Assembly: GCF_017743735.1 (NCBI RefSeq)
Contig: NZ_JAGHRO010000009.1
Location: forward strand, 1 to 64,000
Origin: Shimia sp. R9_2
GTDB taxonomy: Bacteria > Pseudomonadota > Alphaproteobacteria > Rhodobacterales > Rhodobacteraceae
Length of the DNA stretch: 64,000 nucleotides
Reading direction: 5' to 3'
Shown here: positions 8,814 through 16,683 of the stretch, piece after piece
Position numbering within the stretch: position 1 is the first letter of the stretch
How the letters are laid out: each line of letters opens with the position of its first letter
Translations under genes and position numbers: made by a program
Notes under the pieces: model-generated
The model's database searches: none
Told to the model about the DNA's origin: nothing
What the model saw: only the letters and a program-made list of their open reading frames with translations

Positions 8814-8839
8814 TTTCCGGCGGCTGCGGTCGCCGGAAA
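8814..8839. terminator. Hairpin after hmuR
   Basis: TTTCCGGCG (8814-8822) pairs with CGCCGGAAA (8831-8839) across an 8-base loop, 18 bp after the hmuR stop. It lies between hmuR and the convergent WGR gene, so it could serve both strands. There is no long T tract. Confidence 0.5.
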
Positions 8840-8911
8840 ACGCGGATTACCCCATCCCGTAAACGGGTTCCCCAACACTATACTGTACCAGATCCGCGCC
8901 AAGTCTGCGCG

Positions 8912-9175
8912 TCAGAGGCTGTCGCCAAACAGGGTCAGCTGCACCGGGATTGAGGCATAGCCGTTGCGCATCTTGGCGGCCTTCAGATCAATACAGACAT
9001 CATGAGCCGCGGCCTCGGTTGCGAGATACTCGATGCGGCTTTTGCTGCCCTTGTGGCCAAGGCGGCCCCATTCGTGGATCACGCACCATTCGCCAAAGAG
9101 CGTCTGCGTGACATAGAGCACGTAGAAGCGGCGCTGGCGGCGGCCAGGATTGATTTTCTCTAGTCGGATCAGCAC
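8912..9175 (-). CDS. WGR domain protein
   Basis: About 87 residues, nearly all one WGR domain (named for its Trp-Gly-Arg motif, here EWGRLGHKG near the middle), ending in LTLFGDSL. WGR domains occur in PARP-type proteins and in small bacterial proteins of unclear, probably nucleic-acid-related, role. The GTG start at 9175 is chosen because GGAGGG lies 5 bases upstream and it follows the scpB stop by 1 bp; a longer frame reaches 9202. It is the third gene of a DUF1403-scpB-WGR operon, a set that recurs on Rhodobacteraceae plasmids. Confidence 0.8.
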   Translation of the reverse strand: MLIRLEKINPGRRQRRFYVLYVTQTLFGEWCVIHEWGRLGHKGSKSRIEYLATEAAAHDVCIDLKAAKMRNGYASIPVQLTLFGDSL

Positions 9176-9176
9176 C

Positions 9177-9770
9177 TCAACCCTCCGGATGCAGACCCGC
9201 ATCTGTCAGCATTTCACGATCGGGCAAATCTCTAAGGCTTTCCAGATCGAACGCCACCAAAAACTGATCGGTTGTCACAAAAGTGTAAGGCGCGCCGCGT
9301 CTTGGGCTGCGGGGGCCGGTGCTGATGAGGCCGCGATCATGCAGGCGGCCGATGAGATCGCGGCTGATGTCTTTGCCAAAGATGTCTTTGAGACCGTCGC
9401 GGGTGATCGGCTGGCGGTAGGCGATGGCGGCGAGCACGGCGATTTCAAACTCGCCAAGGTCCACCAGATGCGCGCCCAGATGCGCGGCGGCATGGATGGC
9501 GGGCGCATAGGCCGGGCGGGTGCGCAGGACCCAGCCGTCATTCACGGCGGCGATCTCAAAGGCGCGGCCTTCCAGATCAGCGGCAAGATCATCAATCAGC
9601 AGATCCACAGACGCCCCCTGCCCCACCACGCGGGCCAGATCCTCCTTGGGCACCGGGGATGCGGAGGCAAAGAGCACCGCCTCAATCCGGCGCATCCATT
9701 CGCGCCAGCGTAGGGCGGGCTCAATGCCCTGAAGTTCGCGATCCAAAACAGGCTCTGTGCGGTCTTTCAT
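9177..9770 (-). CDS. scpB: SMC-Scp complex subunit ScpB-like, plasmid-borne
   Basis: 197 residues with the ScpB double winged-helix pattern: RIEAVLFASASPVPKEDLARV near residues 28-48, and LGEFEIAVLAAIAYRQPITR followed by GLKDIFGKD near 105-130. Chromosomal ScpB works with ScpA and SMC in chromosome condensation. This copy has no scpA beside it; it sits between DUF1403 and WGR genes. It may be specialised for the replicon, which is inference. Confidence 0.85.
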   Translation of the reverse strand: MKDRTEPVLDRELQGIEPALRWREWMRRIEAVLFASASPVPKEDLARVVGQGASVDLLIDDLAADLEGRAFEIAAVNDGWVLRTRPAYAPAIHAAAHLGAHLVDLGEFEIAVLAAIAYRQPITRDGLKDIFGKDISRDLIGRLHDRGLISTGPRSPRRGAPYTFVTTDQFLVAFDLESLRDLPDREMLTDAGLHPEG

Positions 9771-9774
9771 CGGC

Positions 9775-10689
9775 TCAGATCCCGTAAAGCCGGAAGCTTT
9801 CGCGCCCGGTCAATTCGCGTGCGACGCCGAGGCTCACCAGCCGTTCACAAAACCGCCGCGCGGCACGATCTGACATGAGATGGGTCAGCGTCTGAGGGGC
9901 CACGGCATCATGAGACAGAAAGAGGTCGACCGCCTGCGCTGCTCCTTTGGCGCGCAGCTTTGGCGCAATAGCGCGCAGAGCCTCTGCCTTGCGGATCAGG
10001 CCAAGCGCCAGTCCGATGGCCTGCTCTGCACCAGAGGCTGCGGCCTGATGGCAGGCCATATGCAGCGCATCGCCGGTTTTGCGCAGATCGCGGGGCGTGA
10101 GGCTGAGCGCGAGCAGCGGGATCTGATAGGACCAGCGCATCTTTTTTGACAGGGTGGCATCCGCAAGCGCCAGCGCCAGGGGCTCGGCCTTTGGCTGATC
10201 GCGCAGAACCGCCTCCAGAGTCGCGGCGGCGCTGGACAGCGGGTTGCGCGAAGCCCCCGCGCCCGCAGCGGCCATCCAGGTTTCGATCTCCGCCGTGTCA
10301 TATTGCGGAAACGCCCTATGCAAGGCGACCGCGCTCAGCGGTCTTGCCGCCGCGCGCCGCCAGCTTTGGTAGGTATCTCCGGCCGGGCCGGGTTGATCCT
10401 CGGGGCGCAGAAACAGAACCGCATCCCGCAGCTCCGCCAGACGCTCCGGCCGACCGGTTGCAATCACACAGGCTTCGGCCGCGCGCAGGGCCAATCGCTC
10501 ACGCAGCAAGGGCTGTGGCAAAGCCGCCTGCGAAAGAACGATATTGAGCCGTGACAGCGCTGTGCCTGAAAGAAAAGCGGCATCTTCCAGCGATTGCGCC
10601 GCCAGCGAAGAGGCCGCGCGCCCCTGATCCAGCGGAGGCAGATCAAGACTCAAATCCTGCAAAGAGAGAGAAGACGGCGCGACTATCAT
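9775..10689 (-). CDS. DUF1403 family protein
   Basis: 304 residues, mostly helical and rich in Ala/Leu, matching the DUF1403 family that is found next to plasmid-borne scpB. No catalytic motif is visible. Stretches such as GTALSRLNIVLSQAALPQP and DALHMACHQAAASGAEQAI suggest a helical-repeat fold. It is the first gene of the DUF1403-scpB-WGR operon, with a 4-bp gap to scpB. Function unknown; replicon maintenance is suggested only by neighbours. Confidence 0.75.
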   Translation of the reverse strand: MIVAPSSLSLQDLSLDLPPLDQGRAASSLAAQSLEDAAFLSGTALSRLNIVLSQAALPQPLLRERLALRAAEACVIATGRPERLAELRDAVLFLRPEDQPGPAGDTYQSWRRAAARPLSAVALHRAFPQYDTAEIETWMAAAGAGASRNPLSSAAATLEAVLRDQPKAEPLALALADATLSKKMRWSYQIPLLALSLTPRDLRKTGDALHMACHQAAASGAEQAIGLALGLIRKAEALRAIAPKLRAKGAAQAVDLFLSHDAVAPQTLTHLMSDRAARRFCERLVSLGVARELTGRESFRLYGI

Positions 10690-10833
10690 ATTTGAGAGCC
10701 TAATCGCGCACGGCGCTTATGGCCAGATATTTCCACAAAAAGCGCCGCAACATGCAAGACCCAGTAATGTCCAATAATCTTGATTTATCGGTCACAGTAG
10801 GCGAATCTCACGCTTATGAGGCCTTTAAACCGC

Positions 10834-11127
10834 TCATATGCCATTTATCAGGATGTCCAACGCCCTCTTCAAGGGCTCTTTATGCGCCGCCAGAGAGCCC
10901 AGAGGGCCGCTCAGCGCGCCTTGTGGCACCGCTTGCACCTCCGGGACGCGCACAAGCCACAGAGCGCCCTCAAACGCGACCTCAGGGGTCAGACTTGGCA
11001 GTGCCGTGAACCGCGCGGCCTCCCGCAAGGGCGCGACGATGCGCGAGGCCTCAATGCCGATCAGATCGGTCTGCAGATCCACAACCAGTTGCCCGTCCGC
11101 AAGACGGTAGACATCAAACTGCGCCAT
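10834..11127 (-). CDS. ccdB: CcdB toxin of type II toxin-antitoxin pair
   Basis: 97 residues. The N-terminus QFDVYRLADGQLVVDLQTDL and the C-terminal GSLAAHKEPLKRALDILINGI match the CcdB family, including the final Gly-Ile segment important for gyrase poisoning in F-plasmid CcdB. CcdB traps DNA gyrase; it kills cells that lose the replicon. It starts 6 bp after the ccdA stop. Length fits F CcdB (101 residues). Confidence 0.9.
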   Translation of the reverse strand: MAQFDVYRLADGQLVVDLQTDLIGIEASRIVAPLREAARFTALPSLTPEVAFEGALWLVRVPEVQAVPQGALSGPLGSLAAHKEPLKRALDILINGI

Positions 11128-11133
11128 GGTCCC

Positions 11134-11385
11134 CTACCCTCGCTTTGGCCCCTGTTTTGGCCCCCGTGTTGGGACCGTTTCAGACGGTCTGACAGCCCCG
11201 CTGGCAACCTCCTGACCATAGGCCTCAATCGCGGCACGGTTTTCCTCGCGCCAGCGGCGGTTCTGCTCCGCTTTGCAGGCCTCGACGATGGCCGCCTCCG
11301 CAAGACGCGACATGTTCAAGCCCAGATCCCGCGCTTTGGCGACCACCTCTGCCTCCAGCGTCAGATTGACTTTGATACGGCTCAT
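11134..11385 (-). CDS. ccdA: CcdA antitoxin
   Basis: 83 residues from the ATG at 11385; the frame is open further upstream but those codons lie in the divergent promoter region. The N-terminal ribbon-helix-helix begins MSRIKVNLTLEAEVVAKARDL, and the C-terminal toxin-binding tail has RRWREENRAAIEAYGQ, both typical of CcdA. It neutralises CcdB and represses its own operon. The perfect palindrome at 11403-11412 just upstream is a good operator candidate. Confidence 0.9.
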   Translation of the reverse strand: MSRIKVNLTLEAEVVAKARDLGLNMSRLAEAAIVEACKAEQNRRWREENRAAIEAYGQEVASGAVRPSETVPTRGPKQGPKRG

Positions 11386-11402
11386 CACGGCCCTCAAAAA
11401 TT

Positions 11403-11412
11403 TATACGTATA
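11403..11412. promoter_or_regulatory. Palindrome between ccdAB and recombinase gene
   Basis: TATACGTATA is a perfect 10-bp palindrome in the 42-bp gap between the divergent ccdA and recombinase starts. Ribbon-helix-helix CcdA proteins bind short palindromes of this kind, so it could control both directions. Confidence 0.5.
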
Positions 11413-11427
11413 TTTTAAGAGTATATT

Positions 11428-12378
11428 GTGACCGAGACCTCCAAACAAGCCACGCCCTCTTCGGAAAACACCAACAAAGCCTATGCGGCGGATTGGCGGC
11501 ATTTTGCGCGGTGGTGCCGGATGAACGGGGCGGAGCCCCTGCCCCCGGCCCCGCTGATCGTGGCGCAGTATTTGACTGAATTGGCCAAGCCCTCAGGCGG
11601 CACCCCTGCCCTGCAAAGCGCGAGCATTCGGCGGCGGCTCTCCGGGTTGGTCTGGAACTTTGCGCAACGCGGGCTGGCCCTTGATCGCGCGGCGCCAGAG
11701 ATCGCAGCCGTGCTCGACACGCTACGCAGCACTGAGGCAACGCCGAAGCGCAAAGACCCGATCCGTCCGGATGAGATCCTGATGATGACCGCCACCCTGC
11801 CCTTTGATCTGCGCGGGTTGCGGGATCGTGCGCTGCTGTTGATTGGATACGTCGGCGGGTTGAGCCGCTCAGAGATTGTCGGGCTGGATCTAGGCGACGC
11901 GCCCGGCCCGGAGGCCACCGGCTGGATCACGATCCTTGAGGGTGGCGCGGTGCTGACCCACGCCACGCGCACTGGCTGGCGTGAGGTGGAAATCGGGCGC
12001 GGCTCTGGTGAGCAAAGCTGCCCTGTTCATGCGCTGGAGCAATGGCTGCATTTCGCAAAGATCCAATCCGGCCCGGTGTTTGTGCGCACCTCGCGCAATG
12101 GCAAACGCGCGCTGGAGACGCGGCTGAATGACAAACATGTGCCGCGGCTGATCAAACAAACAGCCCTCGCGGCGGGCCTGCGACCGGAGCTTTCGGAAAA
12201 GGACCGGATGGCCCTGTTTTCCGGGCATAGCCTCCGCAGCGGGTTGGCCCATGCGGCGAAGGTTGATCGAACTGTGGGGGTAAATGCGGCCGGCGTGGCA
12301 TCCGCCGAAATGACCCACCCCTCTGAGGACAACCGCGTCAGGTTTCAGGTGAACCTAACCAAAGCGGCGGGTCTGTAA
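11428..12378 (+). CDS. Tyrosine recombinase homologue with altered active site
   Basis: 316 residues from GTG. It has a SAM-like N-terminal core-binding domain (about 10-100) and a C-terminal catalytic-type domain (about 110-316). The second Arg pair is intact as GHSLR (His267, Arg270), and a second His (His297) is in place. The first catalytic Arg position, in GGLSRSEI, is Ser146, and the residue nine after His297, where the nucleophilic Tyr should be, is Phe306. The frame is otherwise intact, so it may be a DNA-binding non-catalytic homologue rather than a decayed gene. It sits between ccdAB and parB. Confidence 0.8.
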   Translation: MTETSKQATPSSENTNKAYAADWRHFARWCRMNGAEPLPPAPLIVAQYLTELAKPSGGTPALQSASIRRRLSGLVWNFAQRGLALDRAAPEIAAVLDTLRSTEATPKRKDPIRPDEILMMTATLPFDLRGLRDRALLLIGYVGGLSRSEIVGLDLGDAPGPEATGWITILEGGAVLTHATRTGWREVEIGRGSGEQSCPVHALEQWLHFAKIQSGPVFVRTSRNGKRALETRLNDKHVPRLIKQTALAAGLRPELSEKDRMALFSGHSLRSGLAHAAKVDRTVGVNAAGVASAEMTHPSEDNRVRFQVNLTKAAGL

Positions 12379-12404
12379 ATCTGGGTCCGCGAAACCCGCA
12401 CAAA

Positions 12405-12421
12405 GGTTTCGCGGCGAAACC
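12405..12421. repeat. parS-like palindrome 1
   Basis: GGTTTCGCGGCGAAACC, a 17-bp palindrome with a single central base, lies in the gap after the parB stop. The inner 15 bp recur identically at 13473-13487 and 15032-15046. It resembles the GTTTC/GAAAC arms of canonical parS. Confidence 0.75.
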
Positions 12422-12424
12422 CTC

Positions 12425-13549
12425 TTAGGGGCGTTCCAGGAAAACGCGGATCTCTTCGAGCAGGTTTTCCATCATTTCACCGTCAAGCTGACGGCCTTCA
12501 AAGCGCAGCGAATAGCCATCCGCATCGGCCTGACGACGGATCGTGATGCCGTTGGATGTGACCAGCGTTTCCGCGTCGCGCCAGCCAGACGCCGGTGTCG
12601 TGGTGCGCGGACGACCGCCACGTTTGGGATCCCGCTCTGGCGCGTCCAGCGTAGAAATCACCCCTTCGATCACCGCCCATTCCTCATCGGCTGTCGCCGA
12701 AGACGCCGCCGCGAGGCCGTTGCGAATGCGGGTCTCGCCGCCCTGACGCAGCGCCTGCGCCAGTTTCAGGCCGCGCTTTTCGCTGAGCGCATCGGGGAAT
12801 TCCAGCATGTCGCCAAGCTCTTCAAAGATCAGAGCAAAGCTGCGGACTTTGGAGCGCTTGGCCTTGGAGCCAGTTGCGAAGAGATTGTTGACCGCATCCT
12901 CGACATTGAGGAACGCGCCTTGCTGCGCAGAGATCACCGCAATGCGGCCGCGCTCAAAATGGCTCAGCTCGGAGCGCACTTCGTTTTCTTCGACCATAGC
13001 GACAAAGGCGGCATCGGTTTCCGCCGGTGGACGGATGATGGCGCGAATGGATTTAAACTGGGCTTCCTCTGTCAGCCCCAGCAATTCGCGCACCGCCATC
13101 AGACGACGGTAACCGGACAGCAATCCGTAGCGCGGCGCATCCACCCGATCGCTCGCGGGCAGCTCATAAACCTCGATGGGCAAACGCAAGCCGTTGGCGG
13201 AGATCGAAAGACGCAGCTCCAGCATATCGTCGGCATCCAGCGCCGCGCGGTCTCGCACCATGGCGTCGGCGTCAATCTCGCCCACGGGGATGTCGACCAG
13301 CAGGCGGCCATCTGTCTCTGCTTCCTGCAGCTTAGCCTCGCTGGCCTCAAGTTGCGCCTGACGCGCGCGATCTGCGGCACTGGCCGGTTGGGAGACCGCA
13401 GCAGCCTCCGCGGCAATCTTGGCAATGGGGGCCACGCCGCGCACCTGCGAGGCGGCGGGTTCGGGGACGGAGGTTTCGCGGCGAAACTCCTCTTCCAGTT
13501 TGCTCAGGTCGGCGCTGCTTGGCGCCACAAGTTTTCTGCGTTTAGCCAT
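12425..13549 (-). CDS. parB: ParB/RepB-type partition protein
   Basis: 374 residues. The ParB N-domain has GLRLPIEVYELP and LLSGYRRLMAVRELLGL (Box-I and II like, about residues 110-155), then a central helix-turn-helix region (about 175-260, LSHFERGRIAVISAQQGAFL) and a C-terminal dimerisation part. ParB binds parS and works with ParA to segregate the replicon. The start overlaps parA by 8 bp. A parS-like palindrome lies inside its own 5' coding part (13473-13487), where it encodes Arg-Arg-Glu-Thr. Confidence 0.88.
   Translation of the reverse strand: MAKRRKLVAPSSADLSKLEEEFRRETSVPEPAASQVRGVAPIAKIAAEAAAVSQPASAADRARQAQLEASEAKLQEAETDGRLLVDIPVGEIDADAMVRDRAALDADDMLELRLSISANGLRLPIEVYELPASDRVDAPRYGLLSGYRRLMAVRELLGLTEEAQFKSIRAIIRPPAETDAAFVAMVEENEVRSELSHFERGRIAVISAQQGAFLNVEDAVNNLFATGSKAKRSKVRSFALIFEELGDMLEFPDALSEKRGLKLAQALRQGGETRIRNGLAAASSATADEEWAVIEGVISTLDAPERDPKRGGRPRTTTPASGWRDAETLVTSNGITIRRQADADGYSLRFEGRQLDGEMMENLLEEIRVFLERP
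13473..13487. repeat. parS-like palindrome 2, inside parB
   Basis: GTTTCGCGGCGAAAC within the first 90 bp of parB, identical to the cores of the other two sites. Location in the coding region suggests ParB loading over parAB and possible autoregulation. Confidence 0.75.
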
Positions 13550-14945
13550 CGTTTGCCTCCGTGTTCATCTGCTCTGCTTTGAGGTCTTCGAGATCGCGCC
13601 ACCATGTGCCGACGATGATCTCTTTCACCTCGGCCCATGTGCGGTCGAAAGTTTCGCGCCCACGCACATAGGTGTCGCGGTTGAATTCGCGATAATCCGC
13701 CTCGTAGATGCCGTTCACCTGTTCGCCGGCCTGACCAACCATTGCGGTCATGTCCTGACGGTAGGTTGTCATGAAGTCGCCGAAATAGGCCTGAATGACA
13801 TTGGCGAGATCGGTCTGTTGCCCGGCATCAAAGCGGGTGATCAGCGCGCGCACCGCATCCCATTCAAACTTCACCTCCGGCAGGCCATCGCGGCGGCGGG
13901 CGGCGTTTTCGCCTTCTTCGACACTGGCGAAGGTGGAATAGAGCATGTCAAAGAACCGGCCCGTGGAGTCAAACTCAAGGAAAGACGCGCCGAGCGGGAC
14001 CAGCAGGATGTCGGCCGCGGCAAGCGCGTTGATCGTGAGGTAGCCGAGGGCAGGGGGGGTATCGAGGAAGATGATGTCATAGTCGTCCACGATGCTCTCG
14101 TTGGTGAGCGCGTTTGTGAGCGCATCCCACAGCGGCCAGCTGCGCAGCCCCATGCGCCAGACAGGGATCTGGAATTCCGCCCAGTAGAGATTGAGCTGCG
14201 CGCCGAGCAGGTCGATGTTCGGCCAGTGGGTTTCCTGAATGATGTCGCGCGCGGTGACATTGAGCGCTTCGGTCAGGGTTTCATCGAAGGGCAGGGGGGT
14301 GTCGCCGGAGGCTTCGCGCACGCTGTTCTCTGCCAGCACCGCCTGCGCGTAGTCTTTGGCCATGAGCGGGAAAGCGGTGGACCATTCGTCCTGCACATCG
14401 CCGCCCATGATGGAGGTCAGCGAGCCCTGGCTGTCGAGATCGATCACCAGCACCTTATAGCCGTCAAGCGCGGCGGACATGGCGAGGTGCGCCGTGGTCG
14501 TGGTTTTCGACGTGCCGCCCTTGAAGTTGGAGACAGCGACGATTTTCGCGGGGAGACCCTCAGGGCGCCAAGGCTGGTACTCACGGTCTTGCGCGCCTTC
14601 AGCGGCGAAATGTGCGCGAAGGGCCAGAACGTCCTCCAGAGAGAACCACTTGGAATTTCCTTCGCCCACGCCCTGGGGAAGTTCCGGATATTTCTTCAGC
14701 ACGCGCCGGAAGTGGGCCGGTGCCACCGGGATCAGAAACTTGCAGATCTCCCAAGTGGAGAATCGGCGGAGCCTTTTCTTGCCGTCAGGGGCGTAGCCGC
14801 GTCGAGCGAGATCTTGTCGCCCCTTCGTTGCGAAGGCCGCCGCTTTTGCGAATCGGGCGGTGTCGATAGGGTCAGATAGCTTGGCGGCGGCTTCGGCTGG
14901 GTTGATGTTGAAATATGGGGGCAGGTTATCTTTGCCTGATACCAT
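13542..14945 (-). CDS. parA: ParA/RepA-type partition ATPase
   Basis: About 467 residues from the ATG at 14945, preceded by AGAGGA at good spacing; an upstream frame reaches 15053. The N-terminal extension (about 1-140, with a MerR/HTH-like RRFSTWEICKFLIPVAPAHFR) is typical of plasmid ParA/RepA. The deviant Walker A, KGGTSKTTTTAHLA, is near 150-165, and FLDTPPALGY near 305 is Walker B. It drives plasmid segregation with ParB and probably represses the operon. The stop lies 8 bp inside parB. Confidence 0.9.
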   Translation of the reverse strand: MVSGKDNLPPYFNINPAEAAAKLSDPIDTARFAKAAAFATKGRQDLARRGYAPDGKKRLRRFSTWEICKFLIPVAPAHFRRVLKKYPELPQGVGEGNSKWFSLEDVLALRAHFAAEGAQDREYQPWRPEGLPAKIVAVSNFKGGTSKTTTTAHLAMSAALDGYKVLVIDLDSQGSLTSIMGGDVQDEWSTAFPLMAKDYAQAVLAENSVREASGDTPLPFDETLTEALNVTARDIIQETHWPNIDLLGAQLNLYWAEFQIPVWRMGLRSWPLWDALTNALTNESIVDDYDIIFLDTPPALGYLTINALAAADILLVPLGASFLEFDSTGRFFDMLYSTFASVEEGENAARRRDGLPEVKFEWDAVRALITRFDAGQQTDLANVIQAYFGDFMTTYRQDMTAMVGQAGEQVNGIYEADYREFNRDTYVRGRETFDRTWAEVKEIIVGTWWRDLEDLKAEQMNTEANDG

Positions 14946-15030
14946 CTCAGTTCCTCTGCGATGTACTGCTTCGATCGTGATTTTGCCGGAACTATCGCAC
15001 ATGAATTTGCCAATGTGAATCAAAGATGGC

Positions 15031-15047
15031 GGTTTCGCGGCGAAACC
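15031..15047. repeat. parS-like palindrome 3, upstream of parA
   Basis: Same 17 bp as the site at 12405-12421. It lies 86 bp upstream of the parA start, between parA and the origin repeats, where ParA or ParB could regulate parAB. Confidence 0.75.
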
Positions 15048-15292
15048 TTCCAAAAATCACAAAAAACAGCGACGTAAAGCTTGTAGTGTTTTTAGGATAT
15101 TTAGAATCTTTACGATCAGGATCAAAAATAAAATCAAAGGCTTAGATAAGTTTGGGGACCTGCCTACGGGATCAAAGGGACCCAACTACAGGATAAGAGG
15201 TGCCTGTTTGCAGGGGGTAGGGGCCCGATTCGCGGGAATAGGGGTACCAGAGTCCAGTTTTGGCTCTTTCAGCCCCAGATTTTGCAAAATCC

Positions 15293-15301
15293 TGTGGATA
15301 A
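15293..15301 (-). promoter_or_regulatory. DnaA box in oriV
   Basis: TGTGGATAA, the reverse complement of the perfect TTATCCACA box. It faces the second box at 15387-15395. Confidence 0.6.
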
Positions 15302-15386
15302 CTCAGTGGGGCATCCCGTATTTGGGTCCCTTAAGGGGGGTGCCGGTCCCGGTGGAAATCCTATAGGTACCCGCCTACGGGATCAG

Positions 15387-15395
15387 TTATCCACA
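15387..15395 (+). promoter_or_regulatory. DnaA box in oriV
   Basis: Exact TTATCCACA directly after the second GCCTACGGGATCA repeat, 74 bp before the rep start codon. Confidence 0.6.
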
Positions 15396-15468
15396 GATTT
15401 AAGCACCCATATTGAGTTTGCGTTAAGGTTCCTTTCAGCGCATAATGTGCGCAAAAAAGGGCAGAGCG

Positions 15469-16665
15469 ATGAACGATATTCCTCGCGACCAACTCACAGG
15501 CGCATTGCGGCGTGGAGCGGTGAAAAAACATGTGGCGGCGATTCACGTCTCCGGCAAACTGACGCTGTTGCAGCGGAAGTTGTCGAACGTGCTGTTGCTG
15601 AACGCCTATGACACACTCACCAGCCAGAGCAAACACTCAATTGATGCGCGCACCCTGTGTATGATGATTGGTTACAACTCCAATGACATGGAAACGCTCA
15701 AGGCCTCGCTGCGCGGATTGGCGGAAACGGTGGCCGAGTGGGACATGCTGGACGAGAAAGGCCAGCAGGAATGGGGTGTGTCGAGCCTTCTGAGCTATGC
15801 CAAGCTGAAAGGCGGCGTCTGCGAATACTCTTATTCCCACGCATTGGCTGAGAAATTGCATGACCCGAAGGTCTTTGCTCTCATCAATCTCAACATTCAG
15901 CGTAAATTCACCTCGGGCCACGCGCTGGCGCTTTATGAGAACTGTTACCGGTTTATCCGCACCGGCAGTACCGGCTGGTGGTCGATGGATCTGTTCCGGC
16001 GGCTGATGGGGCTGGATGGTTCGAGCTATTATGAGAGCTACAAGCATCTCAATGCGAAGGTCATCAAGCCTGCGGTCGCCGAGGTGAACAAGACCAGCAA
16101 TATTCTGATCGAACCTGAGACCCGCAAACAGGGCAGGGTGGTCACGGATATCCGTTTTCGTATCAAAGAGAACCCGCAGCTGGCGATTCTGGACATTGAT
16201 GACGGGGAAGGAATGCGCCACGGGCCGGTCTATGCGCGGCTGCGCGAGCTTGGGGTCAGTGACCGTCTGGCGCGGCAATGGCTGGGGGCCTATGGCGAAG
16301 AGCAGGTCATGGCCAAGCTGGATTACGTGCGCCAGCGCAAAGATGTAAAAAGCATGGTCGGATATCTGACCGCGGCGCTGAAAGAAGATTACAAAGAGGT
16401 CGAAGAGGTGGCCGCGCCTGCGGTGCCCCGATCTGAGCGGGCCGAACGGCTGCGGCGTGTTCAGGCGGCAATTGAGGCGCGCACCCCAACGCAGCGGGAT
16501 GCGGACAAACGCCTGTTTGCAAGCCAACTTGAAGATGATGTGGCGCGCGGAGACTTTGAGCGCTTTGGCTGGGTGTCACCGCTGAACATCCGCGCGATCT
16601 TTGCCTTCTGGGAAGACATGGATCCGGAGATTTTTGAGGGGTTGGAGGCCGAGCCGGTCTCCTGA
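15469..16665 (+). CDS. Rep_3-type replication initiator
   Basis: About 398 residues from the ATG at 15469, which has AAGGG at good distance; an in-frame ATG at 15445 has no ribosome site. The N-terminal winged-helix pair begins HVSGKLTLLQRKLSNVLLLNA near residue 25, and WWSMDLFRRLMGLDG and ALYENCYRFIRTG lie near 150-180, as in the initiator family of iteron plasmids (Rep_3). It should bind the repeats at 15.1-15.4 kb and open the origin. It faces away from parAB, the usual rep-parAB arrangement in Rhodobacteraceae plasmids of this class. The compatibility group cannot be assigned here. Confidence 0.85.
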   Translation: MNDIPRDQLTGALRRGAVKKHVAAIHVSGKLTLLQRKLSNVLLLNAYDTLTSQSKHSIDARTLCMMIGYNSNDMETLKASLRGLAETVAEWDMLDEKGQQEWGVSSLLSYAKLKGGVCEYSYSHALAEKLHDPKVFALINLNIQRKFTSGHALALYENCYRFIRTGSTGWWSMDLFRRLMGLDGSSYYESYKHLNAKVIKPAVAEVNKTSNILIEPETRKQGRVVTDIRFRIKENPQLAILDIDDGEGMRHGPVYARLRELGVSDRLARQWLGAYGEEQVMAKLDYVRQRKDVKSMVGYLTAALKEDYKEVEEVAAPAVPRSERAERLRRVQAAIEARTPTQRDADKRLFASQLEDDVARGDFERFGWVSPLNIRAIFAFWEDMDPEIFEGLEAEPVS

Positions 16666-16683
16666 CCCCGATTTCTGTGCGGA

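Larger units (their letters stand above)
15048..15468. other. Probable origin of replication (oriV)
   Basis: 421 bp without a gene between the third parS and the rep start. An AT-rich stretch (about 15050-15150) is followed by a repeat region. GCCTACGGGATCA occurs at 15162-15174 and 15373-15385; AAGGGACCC at 15175-15183 is inverted as GGGTCCCTT at 15324-15332; GGTACC occurs at 15243-15248 and 15366-15371; GGGGACC and GGTCCC recur. DnaA boxes lie at 15293-15301 (minus) and 15387-15395 (plus). Iterons, DnaA boxes and an AT-rich tract beside a Rep_3 gene are the usual make-up of an iteron plasmid origin. Confidence 0.75.
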
